Below, one piece after another: positions 20,681 to 32,107 of a stretch of DNA of 64,000 nucleotides; position 1 is the first letter of the stretch, and each line of letters opens with the position of its first letter. The notes beneath the pieces are model-generated. The model did no database searches. It saw only the letters and a list, made by a program, of their open reading frames with translations, and was not told the DNA's origin. Origin of the DNA: Diphasiastrum complanatum (lineage: Eukaryota > Streptophyta > Lycopodiopsida > Lycopodiales > Lycopodiaceae). The DNA lies in the NCBI GenBank assembly GCA_029204225.1, contig CM055102.1, forward strand, positions 46,954,870-47,018,869. Reading direction: 5' to 3'. The position numbers were made by a program, and so were the translations under genes.

Positions 20681-22600
20681 AGTACCTCAATAATGCCTGC
20701 ATCTCAAGCTATATCTTACAACATTTGCTATCACTGATGGTTGATTTTAGCATCACCCACCCTGTCTTGTTTTGACAAGGGCATGTCAGAGCAAGTCACA
20801 TTACTCTACAAAACAACTGAAATATTGCAACTATCAAGGTACATTATCAATGTTGATGAATGCAAGTTTTGTTTGACAAGTGCTATACAATTCTCACTCT
20901 TTGTCACGTTTATTTATTTCTTTGTTTCTCTTTACCTATTTTGTGTGATTGATTTTTGCATGAGGAATAGCTATTGCACAAGAGTCTTCTGTAGAGCATC
21001 TCCCAAACACATTTTCATTCATCTATCCATCTTCAGATTCCCTTGTACAGAAGTTTAGGATTCTTGAGACATATGCAAAATCCATGTCAAATTAGAGTTG
21101 ATTTATGCATCTCATTGCAATATTTATCTTTGAGTCAACTACAACAAGATGGAAACAGATTTAGTTAAAATTTGTTCAATCTTTAGTCTAGTCGCATGTT
21201 CAGCATGTTTCAAAAACGTGTTCCACATGCCGATCCAATCCTGAACATGAACAATTACAAGCAACAACATCTTCACCAATAGATTTTGGAGGGGGGGGGG
21301 GAGAGAGAGAGAGTGGATCTGCTTGGATCCACTGGAGCAGTTACGCTGCCAACAACAACATCAGCAAGATCGACAGCCAAGGTCACAAGTCAAATATGAA
21401 AAAGACAAGGCTAAAGAAGGCAGATGGGTAATCCAAGAGACTCAATCAGAAGAAGTACCCCAGTCACAACGAAGATCCTTCAGAAAGAGAAACACAAACA
21501 TTGGGAAATCAGTCTCCTTCTTCAATCAACTTCTCGTCATACATCTGCATCCATTCTCATGTCTGTCGCCCACACATCTACCGTTGTCACTACCACCCTT
21601 CCTTCCATCTGTTTGTTTATCATCAGTTTATTGTTCTTCTGAGAAATTCCTAGTTTTTTATAGTCCTACCAAAGCAGTTGAAAGATTATTGCAAATGTCT
21701 TGCGGAAACCAATTGCCACATACAATGGTTGATCAACCAAACGAAGACCTAAGAAGCAAGCGAAGTGACTAGAAGAACTAAAGAAGAAGATCCAAGAAGC
21801 TGAGGAGGAAAGGACAAAACTTAAGCAACAGATGAGTCAGACCAACCTTGATCAAAAGAAACTCTCTGGAGCAATGATAGTTGAATCCCCTCCTATAAAG
21901 TCCAAAGAGATCCAAAAGTAACGGATCGAAAGAAAGAGTTGCATAAAAAGAAAGTTGAAGACAATCATGAACCTGTAAAATAAAACGAGTCTCTCACCCA
22001 GCAAGTGGTGGTCAAATCTCAACATTGCAAGGGTCCAAGGCTACAACTGTAGAACTATCAGTTCCTTGATAATCAAAGTTTGTGCAACCTGCAGATCGAA
22101 GGTTTTCCTTGAGACTGGAACTTCAACTGAGAGAATAACCACGGAAACACCCAGAGGCAAATGGAGGATACAGACCTACCAGAAGATAGAATCTGCCAAG
22201 AAATCAAAGATGAAACCGTCAATGGCAGATACAAGTGACAAAACAAAGAGACACATGGAAAGCACTCTAGCATGCAAGTTGTGAAGTTGCTGAGAGCTCT
22301 TCAATTTTGAGAATGTCAACCAATTGTAGCAATAAGACATTCTGGTTAAACTGCGGCAATTCATGAAAAACAGTTTTTGTGATAAAGATTGGCGACAATA
22401 ATCACTTGGTTCTATGTAAGCGAACGAGGATCTATCCTTTTCCAAGTGACGATCGAAGATGCCAATGCAAAGCGGAGCGACATTGTCCAATATGAGTTGT
22501 AGTGGGTCCGGGAACACATTAGGGGTGGGATGATGTTGGTTGATTCTGATGAATCCCCAAGATACTTGGATAGAACAACTCAAGAGCACCTCTCACCTTA
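20681..22600. other. Unassigned region with a possible decayed ORF
   Basis: No family was recognised. A plus-strand open frame at 21323-21772 begins MDPLEQLRCQQQHQQDRQPR and is Q/R/K-rich. After a frame change near 21745 the sequence would encode a charged, coiled-coil-like stretch (EELKKKIQEAEEERTKLKQQ) at about 21772-21920, ending at a TAA. This could be a decayed gag-like or structural protein. A G homopolymer and GA run lie at 21290-21314. Confidence 0.3.
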
Positions 22601-23499
22601 GACCGAGGAGGTCTCTTAGAAGACAAGACTAATGAAGACTGAGAGTCGAGTATGAGAGCCGAGGAATACTAGTTAGTAATGACAAGTAAAAACTGTGTAA
22701 GCCTCATGGTGAATCCCGGAAGATGGAATGACCATGTAGGAACTAGTGTTTTTAGGCAAATGTATTAAATGCAAGTAGAACCCCCTCAAAGAAGGTAGAA
22801 TGAGCCACCTTTTGATGGTGACCTCTAGTGGAGAGCATTATTCCACTTGTAAATTGTGAAATGTGGAAATTCCACTAGGATGCCACCTAAGGAGCTCTCT
22901 TGCTTATTTGAGAGACTCCCTCTTTGAGTAGAGGAGCTTTTTATGAATTGTATCAACTCCATGCTGAAATGAGAAGAGCCTTCACGAGTTTGGTGATCCA
23001 TTGAGCTCCTTGATCATGCTTGTTTCTTGAGTGATGCATTCATGATCTTGACCTTCCCTCCTTTTGTTTGTGGTTGTGGACTGTAGAGTGGATTAGATTT
23101 GCTGCTTTTGTAGAGTGGATTAGTTTCTTTTCTTGTTTGTGGAATAATTTAGGAATCAACATTCAGGTAAACTAAAAAGGCTAGATTTGTGGTGTAGTTC
23201 TTGCATATCTCTTTACAATCTAGTTCTTGATGTTCTTGGGATGTCCAAGAATCAAAAGACTGGTTGGTTTCTTGATTCTTGGACTTCTAAAATGCTGTAG
23301 TTTAGTTTTTGTTTCTTGTTTTTTCAATTTATGCAAGTGTATCTCGGTTTAGTAAAATGTAGGCTCAGATTCAGTTCGTTTTAGAGTAGGTAGCTATGGA
23401 ATCTACTGAATGTTCATTTGGACTGCACTCTGATCTGTGAATGAGCGTTCTTGGCTTGCATCTATGTATGAATGTAAGTGCGTTCAAGAGAGACCACCC
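22601..23499. other. Unassigned spacer
   Basis: No domain-bearing frame. A short direct repeat, TGTAGAGTGGATTAG, occurs near 23083 and 23110. The sequence resembles LTR or leader DNA in composition but matches nothing else in the window by eye. Confidence 0.35.
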
Positions 23500-24440
23500 T
23501 GAGTAGTCCTCTGACAGGCAGGACAAAAATATACTACAACGAAAATCTGTTCCCTTCTGCCTAATTTGGGTCTTTAAACAAGAAAGATAGTCTCAAGAAG
23601 AACCCACCGTCTCTACTGATAGGCAGAAGTAAGAAAGAATTAATTTTAAAAAACCAACAGATCCTCTAGATCAGAGGATCTGTATACAAGAAGGCAAACG
23701 ACCAAAACGAAACCAACGACGGAAACGATACCTTCTCCTGCCTGCACGCTCCAAAGAATACTAGCAAGATCATGCAAGTACCCATAAGTACAGATATCGG
23801 ATCTGATGGTATGACGTCAGCAAATACATTTTAGATCATGGCTAATCTGCCACTCTTGTAATTCCCTGATTAGTTAACCTACTAGATGATACTTGACATA
23901 TAGATCAACATAATACACATACAATGTAAGGTAGTAGTCTGATGCTAGTAAGCAATCAAGACAAAATATAGCCAATGTGTGCGAGATGAACTCTATGATC
24001 AGGATCCATAGAGATCCAACTGTCCACTAGTAAAGCAAGACGATTAATCGTGAGAGAACTGTGTTTCTCCCATGCCAACGCTCTGCATGGATTTGCATGC
24101 AGTGCTTGAAGAAAACATAGGAAGTTCAATATAGATAATTTCTCTTGTTGTGTCTGATCTTATATGCAAATGCTTCTGTTGTTAATCGTGTGTCTGAATT
24201 TTTCTTGTTCATTTTAATTCTGCACCTTGGTTGAAACTATGTTGGATGCTGCATTAATTTTATAAACGTAGATCGACAGAGCCTGACTACATTCTGGAGG
24301 ACTATAGGAGTGATTCAGCTGGTAGTGTCCAACGATCGCATCTGAACTCCATCCGAATCGTAACAAAGGATTGTGGTTCCTTCGCGAAAGCTTTGCGACT
24401 GCGAAATCCAAATCGCGATACACGAATCTGATTCTCATCA
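23500..24440 (+). repeat. Copia family A LTR (plus)
   Basis: It aligns by eye with 28980-30015. Shared blocks: GCACGCTCCAAAGAATAC, CATGCAAGTACCCATAAGTA, CTGATGGTATGACGTCAGCA, GGCTAATCTGCCACTCTTGT, the CTCATGCCAACGCTCTGC variant and GTAGATCGACAGAGCCTGAC. It precedes copia-A coding sequence at 24446, so it is the 5' LTR of that element. The primer site is eroded. The 5' edge is approximate. Confidence 0.65.
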
Positions 24441-24445
24441 GTGTC

Positions 24446-25370
24446 ATCGAGATGATCTTGTCAAAACCAGGTTCGACAAATCTAACGAAGCTGTTTCAAA
24501 GGATCCAAAATCACAGGGTCGTTTATGAGATCCCTAGAGTTTATGACGGGCACATGGTTTTTGAGCTCTCTCCCACACAGGGGACGAATAATGGAATGTG
24601 CCATACGGAACAAAAATATGACGGCCATTTTTGGACAAAGCCTTTCACAAGCAACATAGTGTTTGATGGTGTTGTGCATATTAGTTATTGTGTGGGCATG
24701 ATGGAATGCCAAAAAGTGAGCTGTCCATACGCCAGGAAGAACACTACCTTTTTCAGGGGGAAGTCTGGGATATCTTGAGCACATTATATGAAGTGTGAGG
24801 TATAGCTTCCAAGCTACATCTCAGGAAGAAATTTTACTCCCTCAAGATGGCAAATGGTGATTCTCTTCAAAATCACGTCAATCAGTTCAAGAACCTGTTG
24901 AAACAAATGGCCGCTATCGGATCTTTTATAGACGATCAAGACGTAGTAATGACATACGACAGTTGGGTGATGATCATCACGACACACTCTGAACTGACTC
25001 TTCCAAGAGTTATTACAATGCTGTTGTAGAAAGACTCTCGAAGAAACAAAGCCTCCAGTTTCTTGACTTTTGACTCTCATGCCTTATACACCAACAAAGG
25101 CTTGACTAAGCAGAAGAAGAAAGACACAAAGCCATCAAAGAAAGATTAGAGACCGACACATCGTCACGAGCAGTCAACTCAGTCAACAAAGAGGAAGCTA
25201 TTCTGCAGATACTACAAACGTACCAACCACAAGATCCAAGACTGTCAGATACTGCAGACAAAGAATAATAACAAGGAACAGTCGAATCAAGTGGCAAATG
25301 TAGCTGCAAAAGCTACACAACCTACTCAAGAATCGGATCATGATGCCTTCATGATAAACCATTAGGGATC
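24446..25370 (+). pseudogene. Copia-A gag, decayed
   Basis: The start is plausible at 24452 (MILSKPGSTNLTKLFQRIQN). A nucleic-acid-binding, gag-like order follows, but stops and frame changes occur from 24776 on. The segment coding NGDSLQNHVNQFKNLLKQMA (24847-25029 frame) resembles the copia gag (UBN2-like) core. A CRYYKRTNHKIQDCQ-like zinc knuckle is encoded at about 25198-25245. Confidence 0.5.
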
Positions 25371-25384
25371 ATCTAACGACAGCT

Positions 25385-25735
25385 CTTGGTTTCTAGATTC
25401 CGGTGTCACACAGCATATGACCAGTCATATCGGTTATTTCAAGTCCTATACGCCTTACAGTACCAAACGATATGTTCACCTTGGTGACAATAGCACTCAA
25501 GGTATCAGAGGTGAAGGTACAGTAAAATTGAGCTTTTCCAATGATCAATGTAAACTAATTTCAAATGTCCTTCATGTACCAGATTTGTCTACAAATCTAC
25601 TCTCTGTTAGCAGAATTACAGATCTAGGACATAAAGTAGAATTTGAATCTGATCAGTGTAAGGTAGTCGATAGGACAACAAACAAGATTCTAGCACTCAA
25701 AAAGAGGCATGGATACTTGTATAGATGAAGTCATT
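25385..25735 (+). pseudogene. Copia-A aspartic protease region
   Basis: Retropepsin that would cleave the Gag-Pol polyprotein. The frame encodes SWFLDSGVTQHMTSHIGYF; the active-site motif is DSGV where DSGA is usual. VHLGDNSTQGIRGEGTVKL, NVLHVPDLSTNLLSVSRI and LALKKRHGYLYR follow, as in copia. The frame is open to TGA at 25726-25728, where the polyprotein should continue, so this stop is disabling. A scrap of the same region is at 9350-9520. Confidence 0.75.
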
Positions 25736-26735
25736 TCTTTTTTGCCTCTAGTCAAGAACTTAGTACTTTTGTTCAGTTGAATAAAAGTTTACTTTGGCAT
25801 TATATACTTGGTCATTTGAATCATGCTTCTGTACAACAAATGTCTAAGCAATTGATTGTTTTTTATCTCGACTATCCTGACAAGAAAGTCGAATTATCTG
25901 TTTGTCAAGACTACCTAGTCAACAAATAGACTAGACAACCATTTAGATCAAGCCATTAGCATACTGCTAGAGGATTACTAGATGTTGTACATATAAATAT
26001 TGTGGCCCAAGGAAAAATCCTTCACTGAAGGATGCAAAGTATTTTATAACTTTTATTGATGAAGTTTCCAGAAGAACTATGGTATATTTTATTAGGAAAA
26101 AATTAGAAGCTTTCAACTGCTTCAGAATCTTCAAAGAGCGTGTAGAGAAAGAGACTGGTAAGACAATCAAAGCCCTGATGTCAGATAATGGTGGAGAATA
26201 CATCTCTATCAAAGTCAAGGAGTACTACTAGAGCCAAGGCATTGAACAGCAGTTTATCACTCCTTACTCCCCTCAGTCTAATGGCTTAGCTGAGAGGAAG
26301 AATCGTACCTTGGTCGAGTCAGCTAAATGTATGCTAGCACACTCATCTTTATCGAAGAACTTCTGGGCTGAAGCTGTCTCCACTATAACTTACATCTAGA
26401 ATAGATGTTCGACCAAGGCCCTCTCAGGTAGAACACCCCATGAGGTGTGGATAGGCTCAAAGCCCTCATTGAAGAACCTACAAGTATTTGGATGCATCGC
26501 CTTCATCCAGATCCAAAAAGAGACAAGAAAGAAATTTGACTTCCAAGGTCTCAAGACAATCTTTATCAGATACACTTCATCTGACAACACTTACAAGCTG
26601 TACAACCCCGATACCCAGTGGATCTTATTCAACCAGGATACAGTCTTTATCGAGGACCAGTTCATCAACCTCAAAGGCAAAGACATGGTTCCAAGTAAAC
26701 CTTCAATGCCTTTCACCGACACGACTATTTGAGCC
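25736..26735 (+). pseudogene. Copia-A integrase, broken
   Basis: DDE integrase. After the stop at 25728 come a decayed LWHY-H-C-C zinc region, then core motifs in changing frames: FITFIDEVSRRTMVYF, ALMSDNGGEYIS (second catalytic Asp) and SNGLAERKNRTLVESA (catalytic Glu intact). PHEVWIGSKPSLKNLQVFGC and FIRYTSSDNTYKLYNPDTQW follow in the C-terminal part. Stops lie near 25927, 26230 and 26397. Homology ends at about 26735-26755. Confidence 0.75.
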
Positions 26736-26769
26736 ACTGGCTCAAGCATGGCTATAGTAAAATTGTGCA

Positions 26770-27545
26770 AATCTATCAAGATCTGTAACGAAACTAGATG
26801 AAACAAAGCGATGTGAAGAAAAACTTGAACAAGCTCTAATATTGTTGAAGCGAAATAATCGTGAAGCGAAAAACAATCGCAAACAAAATTAATTCAGATG
26901 GAGTTCGGATATGATTGCTGGTCAATGTCTACTATATCATTCCTACAATCCTCCAGAATGTAGACAGACACTACTGATCTACGTTATAGATTAATACAAC
27001 ATTCAACAAGATTGAACCAGTGTGCGGAATTGATGAAACAAGTAGATGAGATACATGAATAATAGCATACAATAATTCATTTGAGATCAGACAAAATTCA
27101 GAATAATATGTGCATAATAGCTACAATATCATCTATTGATCCTCTTGATTTTGAGCACTATGTGACAGATCTGCACAGTGCATTGGCGTGAGAGAAATAA
27201 TGTTTTCCCACAAATAGTGTCTCGCTTACTAGCGGACTTCTTGGATCTATTGATCCTCTTACAAAATTGTCTCGCTCACAGGCGTAGATTTCTTTTCTGT
27301 ATATTGCCTATTTGTATGTGTTTGATGCATCTAGCAAATGTGTATATTTCTTGAACTTTTTGTGTCACTTCAAGTAACATTCCTGATTAGATAGATTAAA
27401 CATCTATAACTAATCATGGATTACAAGAGCAATGGATTAGGCATGTCCTAATGCTCTTCTGCTGATGTCACCATATCAGATCAGGAATTTGTACTTCATA
27501 GTACTTGGTTGATCTTCTTGGTCCTTTGGAGCACAAAGTGTTTTG
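26770..27545 (-). repeat. Copia family A LTR (minus)
   Basis: Reverse complement of the family A LTR, with the counterpart of the CTCTCACGCCAACGCACTG block at about 27180-27205 and of the GTAGATC...GGATTGTAGGA block at about 26925-26985. It lies downstream (in minus sense) of the gag fragment at 27560-28240 and so could be the 3' LTR of an internally deleted minus-strand element. Confidence 0.65.
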
Positions 27546-27559
27546 CCTCTCGAACATTT

Positions 27560-28240
27560 TCGTTTCATGTCGTGTCGGATTTGATATGAGCCTTCCGACT
27601 CTCCTTGACCATCAACACACTTTGAAGGTCTTCAAGTGTAGGCAACTTTCCCATGATGGCATAGCTTTGGACAAGGTTAGTAAAATCATTGCTTAAGCCA
27701 TTCAAAACTATTTTCACAAGCTCACTCTCATTAATAGGTTCACCAATATAGGCAAGCTCCTTGTTAAAATCTTTCACTCTCAAAACGAATTGATGTCCAC
27801 TCTCACTCTTCCCTTGGAAGCATTGGAGAACTTGACTCTTGACGGAAAGTAATCTTGAGGTATTCTTGGACTCGTAGATCTTTTGAAGAGTCTCCCAACC
27901 CTCTTGGCTAAGGTACATCTCCTAGTTCCTTGAGAAAATCATTTGCAACATTCATTTTAATACAATGGAGTGCAATCTTGCACGTCTTCTTGTATTTAGT
28001 TGCTTCTTGTGGATGGATTGGCTCATTTTCCTCTTCATTCACAATATCCATCAAATCTTGCATGACAAGGATGGATTCCATTCTTAACTTCCAAATTGAA
28101 TAATTTGAAGAATTCAATCTATCATTAGAATCCAAAAGATAGGCACTGTAGGGTGTGTAGATATAGTTGGTGAGTGTTGTGAGTCGAGTGGTGCTCCAAT
28201 ATGAATGATGAGAATCGTGACAAGAAAATTCATGAAGCAT
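27560..28240 (-). pseudogene. Copia gag fragment (minus), frameshifted
   Basis: Gag core of the UBN2/DUF4219 kind. 28240-27908 encodes LLDSNDRLNSSNYSIWKLRM, MDIVNEEENEPIHPQEATKY and ALHCIKMNVANDFLKEL. After a frame change at about 27915 come WETLQKIYESKNTSRLLSVK, KSQVLQCFQGKSES, FVLRVKDFNKELAYIGEPIN and LVKIVLNGL. It resembles the gags of copia E (43725-42775) and copia-B (54119-55200). Sequence is lost beyond 27560, where the family A LTR starts. Confidence 0.8.
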
Positions 28241-28443
28241 TCGCGACTCTCTTTCGAGATTCGGATGGAGTTCAGATGCGTTCGCTGGGCATTCAAGCTG
28301 AAATACTCCTACAATCCTCCAGAGGGTAGTCAGTTACTACTGATCTACGTTCATAGAATTAAACTTAAGTTCCTAAGTTTCATTAATTACTCAATCAATT
28401 GGTGGTGGGTGAAGTGTGTTTCTTTCTCCACCATTGATTAGTT
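28170..28443 (-). repeat. Partial family A LTR (minus), 5' of the gag fragment
   Basis: The reverse complement matches the end of the family A LTR: CGATTCTCATCATTCATATTGGAGCACC parallels the same stretch at 29976-30004. The primer site that should follow is eroded. With 26770-27545 it brackets the minus-strand gag fragment. It is interrupted on its U3 side by the G1-type LTR at 28444. Confidence 0.6.
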
Positions 28444-28965
28444 TGTGTTTTTGGTAAAGGGTGTGGATTTCAATCCCACCTTCATTAGGATAGCCAATAG
28501 GAGAAAGGGGCAAGGGCATTCCCCATCCATAAAAAAGCACCATTTGTATCATATTTTCATGCTTAATGAGAAGAAAGAAACTCTACCATTTTGGAGAGAA
28601 GCATCCTCATTTGTTATTCCATACTTGCTAATGTCATTTTGTGTGTGTTGGCTTTTTTGCTTTCTAGCTTACATGTTTTTTTTGAATTGTTAATGTTCTT
28701 CCATTAGTAAGCAAAATGAGCAAATGAGCTAACCTCCCCTCTCACTCTCTTTCTCTCCCTCTTGATCTACTTCTCCTATCTATTCTTCTATCTCTCTCCT
28801 TGCACTCTAAATCTTGAAGTGTGTGTGGTAAATGTAGGAAAGGGTAGTGTTAAAAGGTGGTAGTGTTAGAAGAAAGAGTAGGAAGCATTTAAAAGTAGCA
28901 TCTTGACAGAGTTAGGTACCTATCCAGTGAACTAACCCTCTTTGACAGGCAAAAGGGCTGCTCAT
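28444..28965 (+). repeat. Solo gypsy G1-type LTR (plus)
   Basis: Reverse-complement relative of 6318-6860. It has TAGCCAATAGGAG (CCAAT at 28494), CCATAAAAAAG as a TATA-like site, a CT-rich middle, TAGTGTTAAAAGGTGGTAGTG, and AGGTACCTATCCAGTGAACTAACCCTCTTT near the end. No gag follows, and family A LTR sequence lies on both sides, so it is probably a solo LTR or remnant inserted in family A copies. Confidence 0.6.
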
Positions 28966-28979
28966 TGAAGAAACAAAGT

Positions 28980-30015
28980 GTTTATGATTACAAAGCCTTG
29001 CTAGCTTTCAGTCCTTCACTCGACAAAGATGTTCGCGAACTCGAACATATGAAGACACAAAACACGAAGAGTTTCGCGAACACGCAAGTCAACTGAGACG
29101 AAGATGAAGGCGAATGGTTCGCGAACACGAACGGTGTACGAACACGAAGGATCCACGAATGAGATTCCTTTGTGGTCCAGCAAGAGAGAAAGGCAGACGA
29201 GGTAAGCAAAACCAATGGTGGAAACGAAACTCGTTCTGTCCTCGCGCTCCAAGGAGTACCACCAGAGAACATGCAAGTACCCAGAAGTATAGAAATCTGA
29301 CCTGATGGCATGACATCAGCAGATACTTCCAAGGTCGTGGCTAATCTGCCACTCTTGTAATTCTTTGGTTAGTTGTAGATGCTTAATCACTCTAATCTTA
29401 GGTTTATATAGAGAGACCATACTTACTGGATAATACTTGACACATATCAAAAAGGGATACACAGAGTGTAACTAAGAGAAGAAAAGAGACACTGAAGAAG
29501 TCTGATGCTAGTAAGCAATCAAGATGAACACAGATAGAAGCTCTGTCTGCGTGCGAGAAGATAATTCTATCTAGGATCAGAAGATCCAATTGTCCGCTAG
29601 TAAAGTGAGACTACTACTCATGAGAGAGCTGTGCTTCTCTCACGCCAACGCACTGCGTGGATTCGCATGCAATGCCCTAAAGAAATTAGAAAAAATCAAT
29701 ATAGATTATTTTTCTGGTTGTAGCTGATCTTGGATGTCGAATGCTTATGTTGTTTATTTTAATATGTTTGAGTTTTCTTGTTCCCTTTGAATTCCGCACC
29801 TTGGTTGAAATGAAGTCGAATGCTATATTAGTTTAATGAACGTAGATCGGTAGTAACTGACTACCTTCTAGAGGATTGTAGGAGTGTTTCAGCTGGCAGT
29901 GCCCAGCGCACGCATCTGAACTCCATCTGCATCTCAAAAGCCTAGTCACGAATGTTTCATAGATTTTCTTCTCACGATTCTCATCATTCGTATCGGAGCA
30001 CCGCTCATCACAACA
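28980..30015 (+). repeat. Copia family A LTR (plus), with primer site
   Basis: The best-bounded copy at its 3' end: ...CTCATCACAACA followed by primer site TGGTATCAAAGCC at 30017-30029. U3 contains three GTTCGCGAAC/TTTCGCGAAC palindromes near 29032, 29073 and 29118. The 5' end is unclear against the G1-type LTR. Confidence 0.65.
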
Positions 30016-30016
30016 G

Positions 30017-30200
30017 TGGTATCAAAGCCACCTTTCATATTCTGACATAGCCAAGAAGCTAGCAGATCTAGGAGGCCAAGCATTCAGACAATCAACCAAA
30101 CGACAAGAAAATAGACTTCAAGAAGCAATGGCTTCAATCAGCAGCATACAGAACAAGATCTGCAGAGTACTTAATTCTTCAGGAGATTTATTTACAAGTG
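30017..30200 (+). pseudogene. Copia family A primer site, leader and gag start
   Basis: TGGTATCAAAGCC (one change from the usual TGGTATCAGAGCC initiator-Met-tRNA complement) starts the internal region. A possible gag start follows at 30128 (MASISSIQNKICRVLN). Homology is lost after about 30200, so the element is truncated. Confidence 0.55.
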
Positions 30201-30544
30201 CTCATTGGGCCATGGGCTTATACACGTAGGATGCCACGACCCTCACAACTATTTCTATTTTTTCGACTTTATTTATTTACAATATTTATCCCCAATAGGA
30301 CCCACGACCTGAAGTAGTGTCGGTCCCTCGGCACTCTGGCGGTTTAGTATAAGGTCTTCTTCATGCGCCTCTGATGGATGAAATAGCCGATTACGTCCTC
30401 CATGAATGCCAATCTTGATAAATTTTTCTTGTTCTTTGGAGTATGGAAGGACTTATGTACACCGATAATATGAAGCTTAGTGAAATAATATCTTCCCATC
30501 TCGAGTTTTGGGGCCATGACCATGTTATTTCCATTGTAAACTTT
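30201..30544. other. Unassigned segment with a short minus-strand ORF
   Basis: A 76-residue open frame on the minus strand (30574-30344) reads GRYYFTKLHIIGVHKSFHTP and VIGYFIHQRRMKKTLY. I do not recognise it. It sits between a truncated copia-A leader and the copia-B LTR and has no partner domain. Confidence 0.25.
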
Positions 30545-31180
30545 ATTGTACATAAATGTATGTGAATTGAGCACGTAACCTTCTAGAATAGGTCGAGTAT
30601 GAGTTAGGTAGATTCAAATTTGATGTTATGCAAAAGTTTAGTTTACATGCAATGTCATTCAGAGTGCATGCATGCAACATGCAATCAGTAGTTTTTATGA
30701 TCTACACATGTCTAGACAATTTTGAGAGATGACATGCAGTACATGCAATATCCATGCATGCAGTTATACATTTGGATCCCTATTAGTTGAGTTAACTAAG
30801 TTAAGTGGACTTTCCATGCAACTCCACTATAGGAATTCGAGTCTCTTTGATGTAGAAAAATTTTGGCATGTTTTGCCATATTGTGAATATTGAGGTTTTG
30901 GTGTTTTGGACTCATTCTCTCTCTACCTGAGCCTTGTAAGTGTTGATTTTCTCTCTCTACTCGAGAGCAGGCTGTTTTTCTCATATTGATCACTTAGAAT
31001 TATTTTTGACATTCATTCCTCATAGTGAGAAGTTAGTTTTTTCAGTCTAATGTATGCCATTGTACTCTTGCCTTAGATTTTTCAAGTAATCAGTTCTTTG
31101 ATCAATCTTGTGCAATCACAACACCTCAGTAAGATCTTGTAAGGTGTGTGGTGAAGTTCACACATGCTAAAAACTTCACA
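30545..31180 (+). repeat. Copia-B LTR (plus)
   Basis: It ends AAACTTCACA immediately before the primer site TGGTATCAGAGC (31181-31192). A CT-rich/CGAG block lies at 30918-30965. The start region (ATGTATGTGAATTGAGCAC ... GGTTAGGTAG-like) is mirrored at 52932-52995 in the minus-strand LTR there. The exact 5' end is not determined. Confidence 0.6.
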
Positions 31181-31192
31181 TGGTATCAGAGC
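31181..31192 (+). other. Primer binding site of copia-B
   Basis: TGGTATCAGAGC, complementary to the 3' end of plant initiator Met-tRNA, directly after the LTR end. It fixes the element's orientation. Confidence 0.8.
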
Positions 31193-31850
31193 TTCATGCT
31201 TTGAAGATGTGAGGGTATATACATCAGAACAATAGTGCCTTTGCTTGCAGGAACTCGGATTTGGGAGAGGAATCCAAACTCGCTGACAAACAAGCCATTT
31301 GTGGACCATAAGTGGATCAAATCAAGCCTGATCTGCTCCAGCTGCACCCTGTATAGATAGAGAGCTCACAGGTGTGAAATTAGCCCTCTTTGTTTGAGTG
31401 CTACTTCTCAAGGAGTGATCGAAATTTGATGTTCTATAGCTTGTTGGATAGGTATTGAAGAGTAGAATGTGTTGCTCGAGTTTCTAAATCAATTTTATTT
31501 GTTTTTAGAAGAGTTTCAGGCAATCAGAGAGTTTGAGAGAGTACTCATCTCATGGGATATGCCAAACTGAGCACACATCAGTTCTTTTCACCAATTTCTT
31601 CAATTTTCATTGTCAATCAAGTAGAATTGGATAAAAGTGAGTTTTGTGAGGTCTTAGACTTTTCATTTCACATGAATTATTGTGTCTGAGTTGAAAGTAA
31701 GTTCCTAAAGAGTTTATCAGCTCTTTGAAACTCGTGGGAGAGATAGACTTCTTACTTGCATGTGCTTCATTTCTATGACAAGATCCAAATTCAAGATGGA
31801 TTGATTTTTTCTGTTCATCTTTCTCATTACTAGAATTTCTCATAGAGAAA

Positions 31851-32107
31851 ATGTCTTCATCTGGTTCACATTTCTTGGAGCACAATGAGAGATTTACATC
31901 TTTCAATTATGCAATGTGGAAGATTAGAATGGAATCATTATTGTTTCTATAGGATGTAATGGACATTGTGAGTGGAGTTGAAGAAGAACCTGCAATACCT
32001 AATGAAGCTGCAACATTCAATAAAAGAACCAGAATTGCCCTTCATTTTATAAAAATGAATGTCACAAATGAAGTGTTAAGAGAGATTAGTACATGCACCA
32101 CTGCCAA
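31851..32107 (+). pseudogene. Copia-B gag N-terminal fragment
   Basis: It begins at ATG 31851 (MSSSGSHFLEHNERFTSFNY) and has an in-frame TAG at 31950-31952 before DVMDIVSGVEEEPAIPNE and ALHFIKMNVTNEVLREISTC. The gag fold matches 54119-54420. It ends at about 32107 (CTTAKE) where minus-strand gypsy RT sequence begins. The leader from 31193 to 31850 shows no other feature. Confidence 0.8.

Larger units (their letters stand above)
24440..26755 (+). mobile_element. Copia-A element internal region, 3'-truncated (gag, protease, integrase)
   Basis: Order on the plus strand: decayed gag (24446 to about 25360), aspartic protease (25385-25728), pre-integrase zinc region (about 25740-25960) and integrase core (about 25965-26560). 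The sequence stops at about 26755, where a minus-strand family A LTR begins. RT, RNase H and a 3' LTR are absent. Frames are broken several times, so it is inactive. Confidence 0.75.

Noticed and set aside
30344-30574. 76-residue minus-strand ORF
   Set aside because: No recognised family and no partner exon; listed only as part of an unassigned segment.
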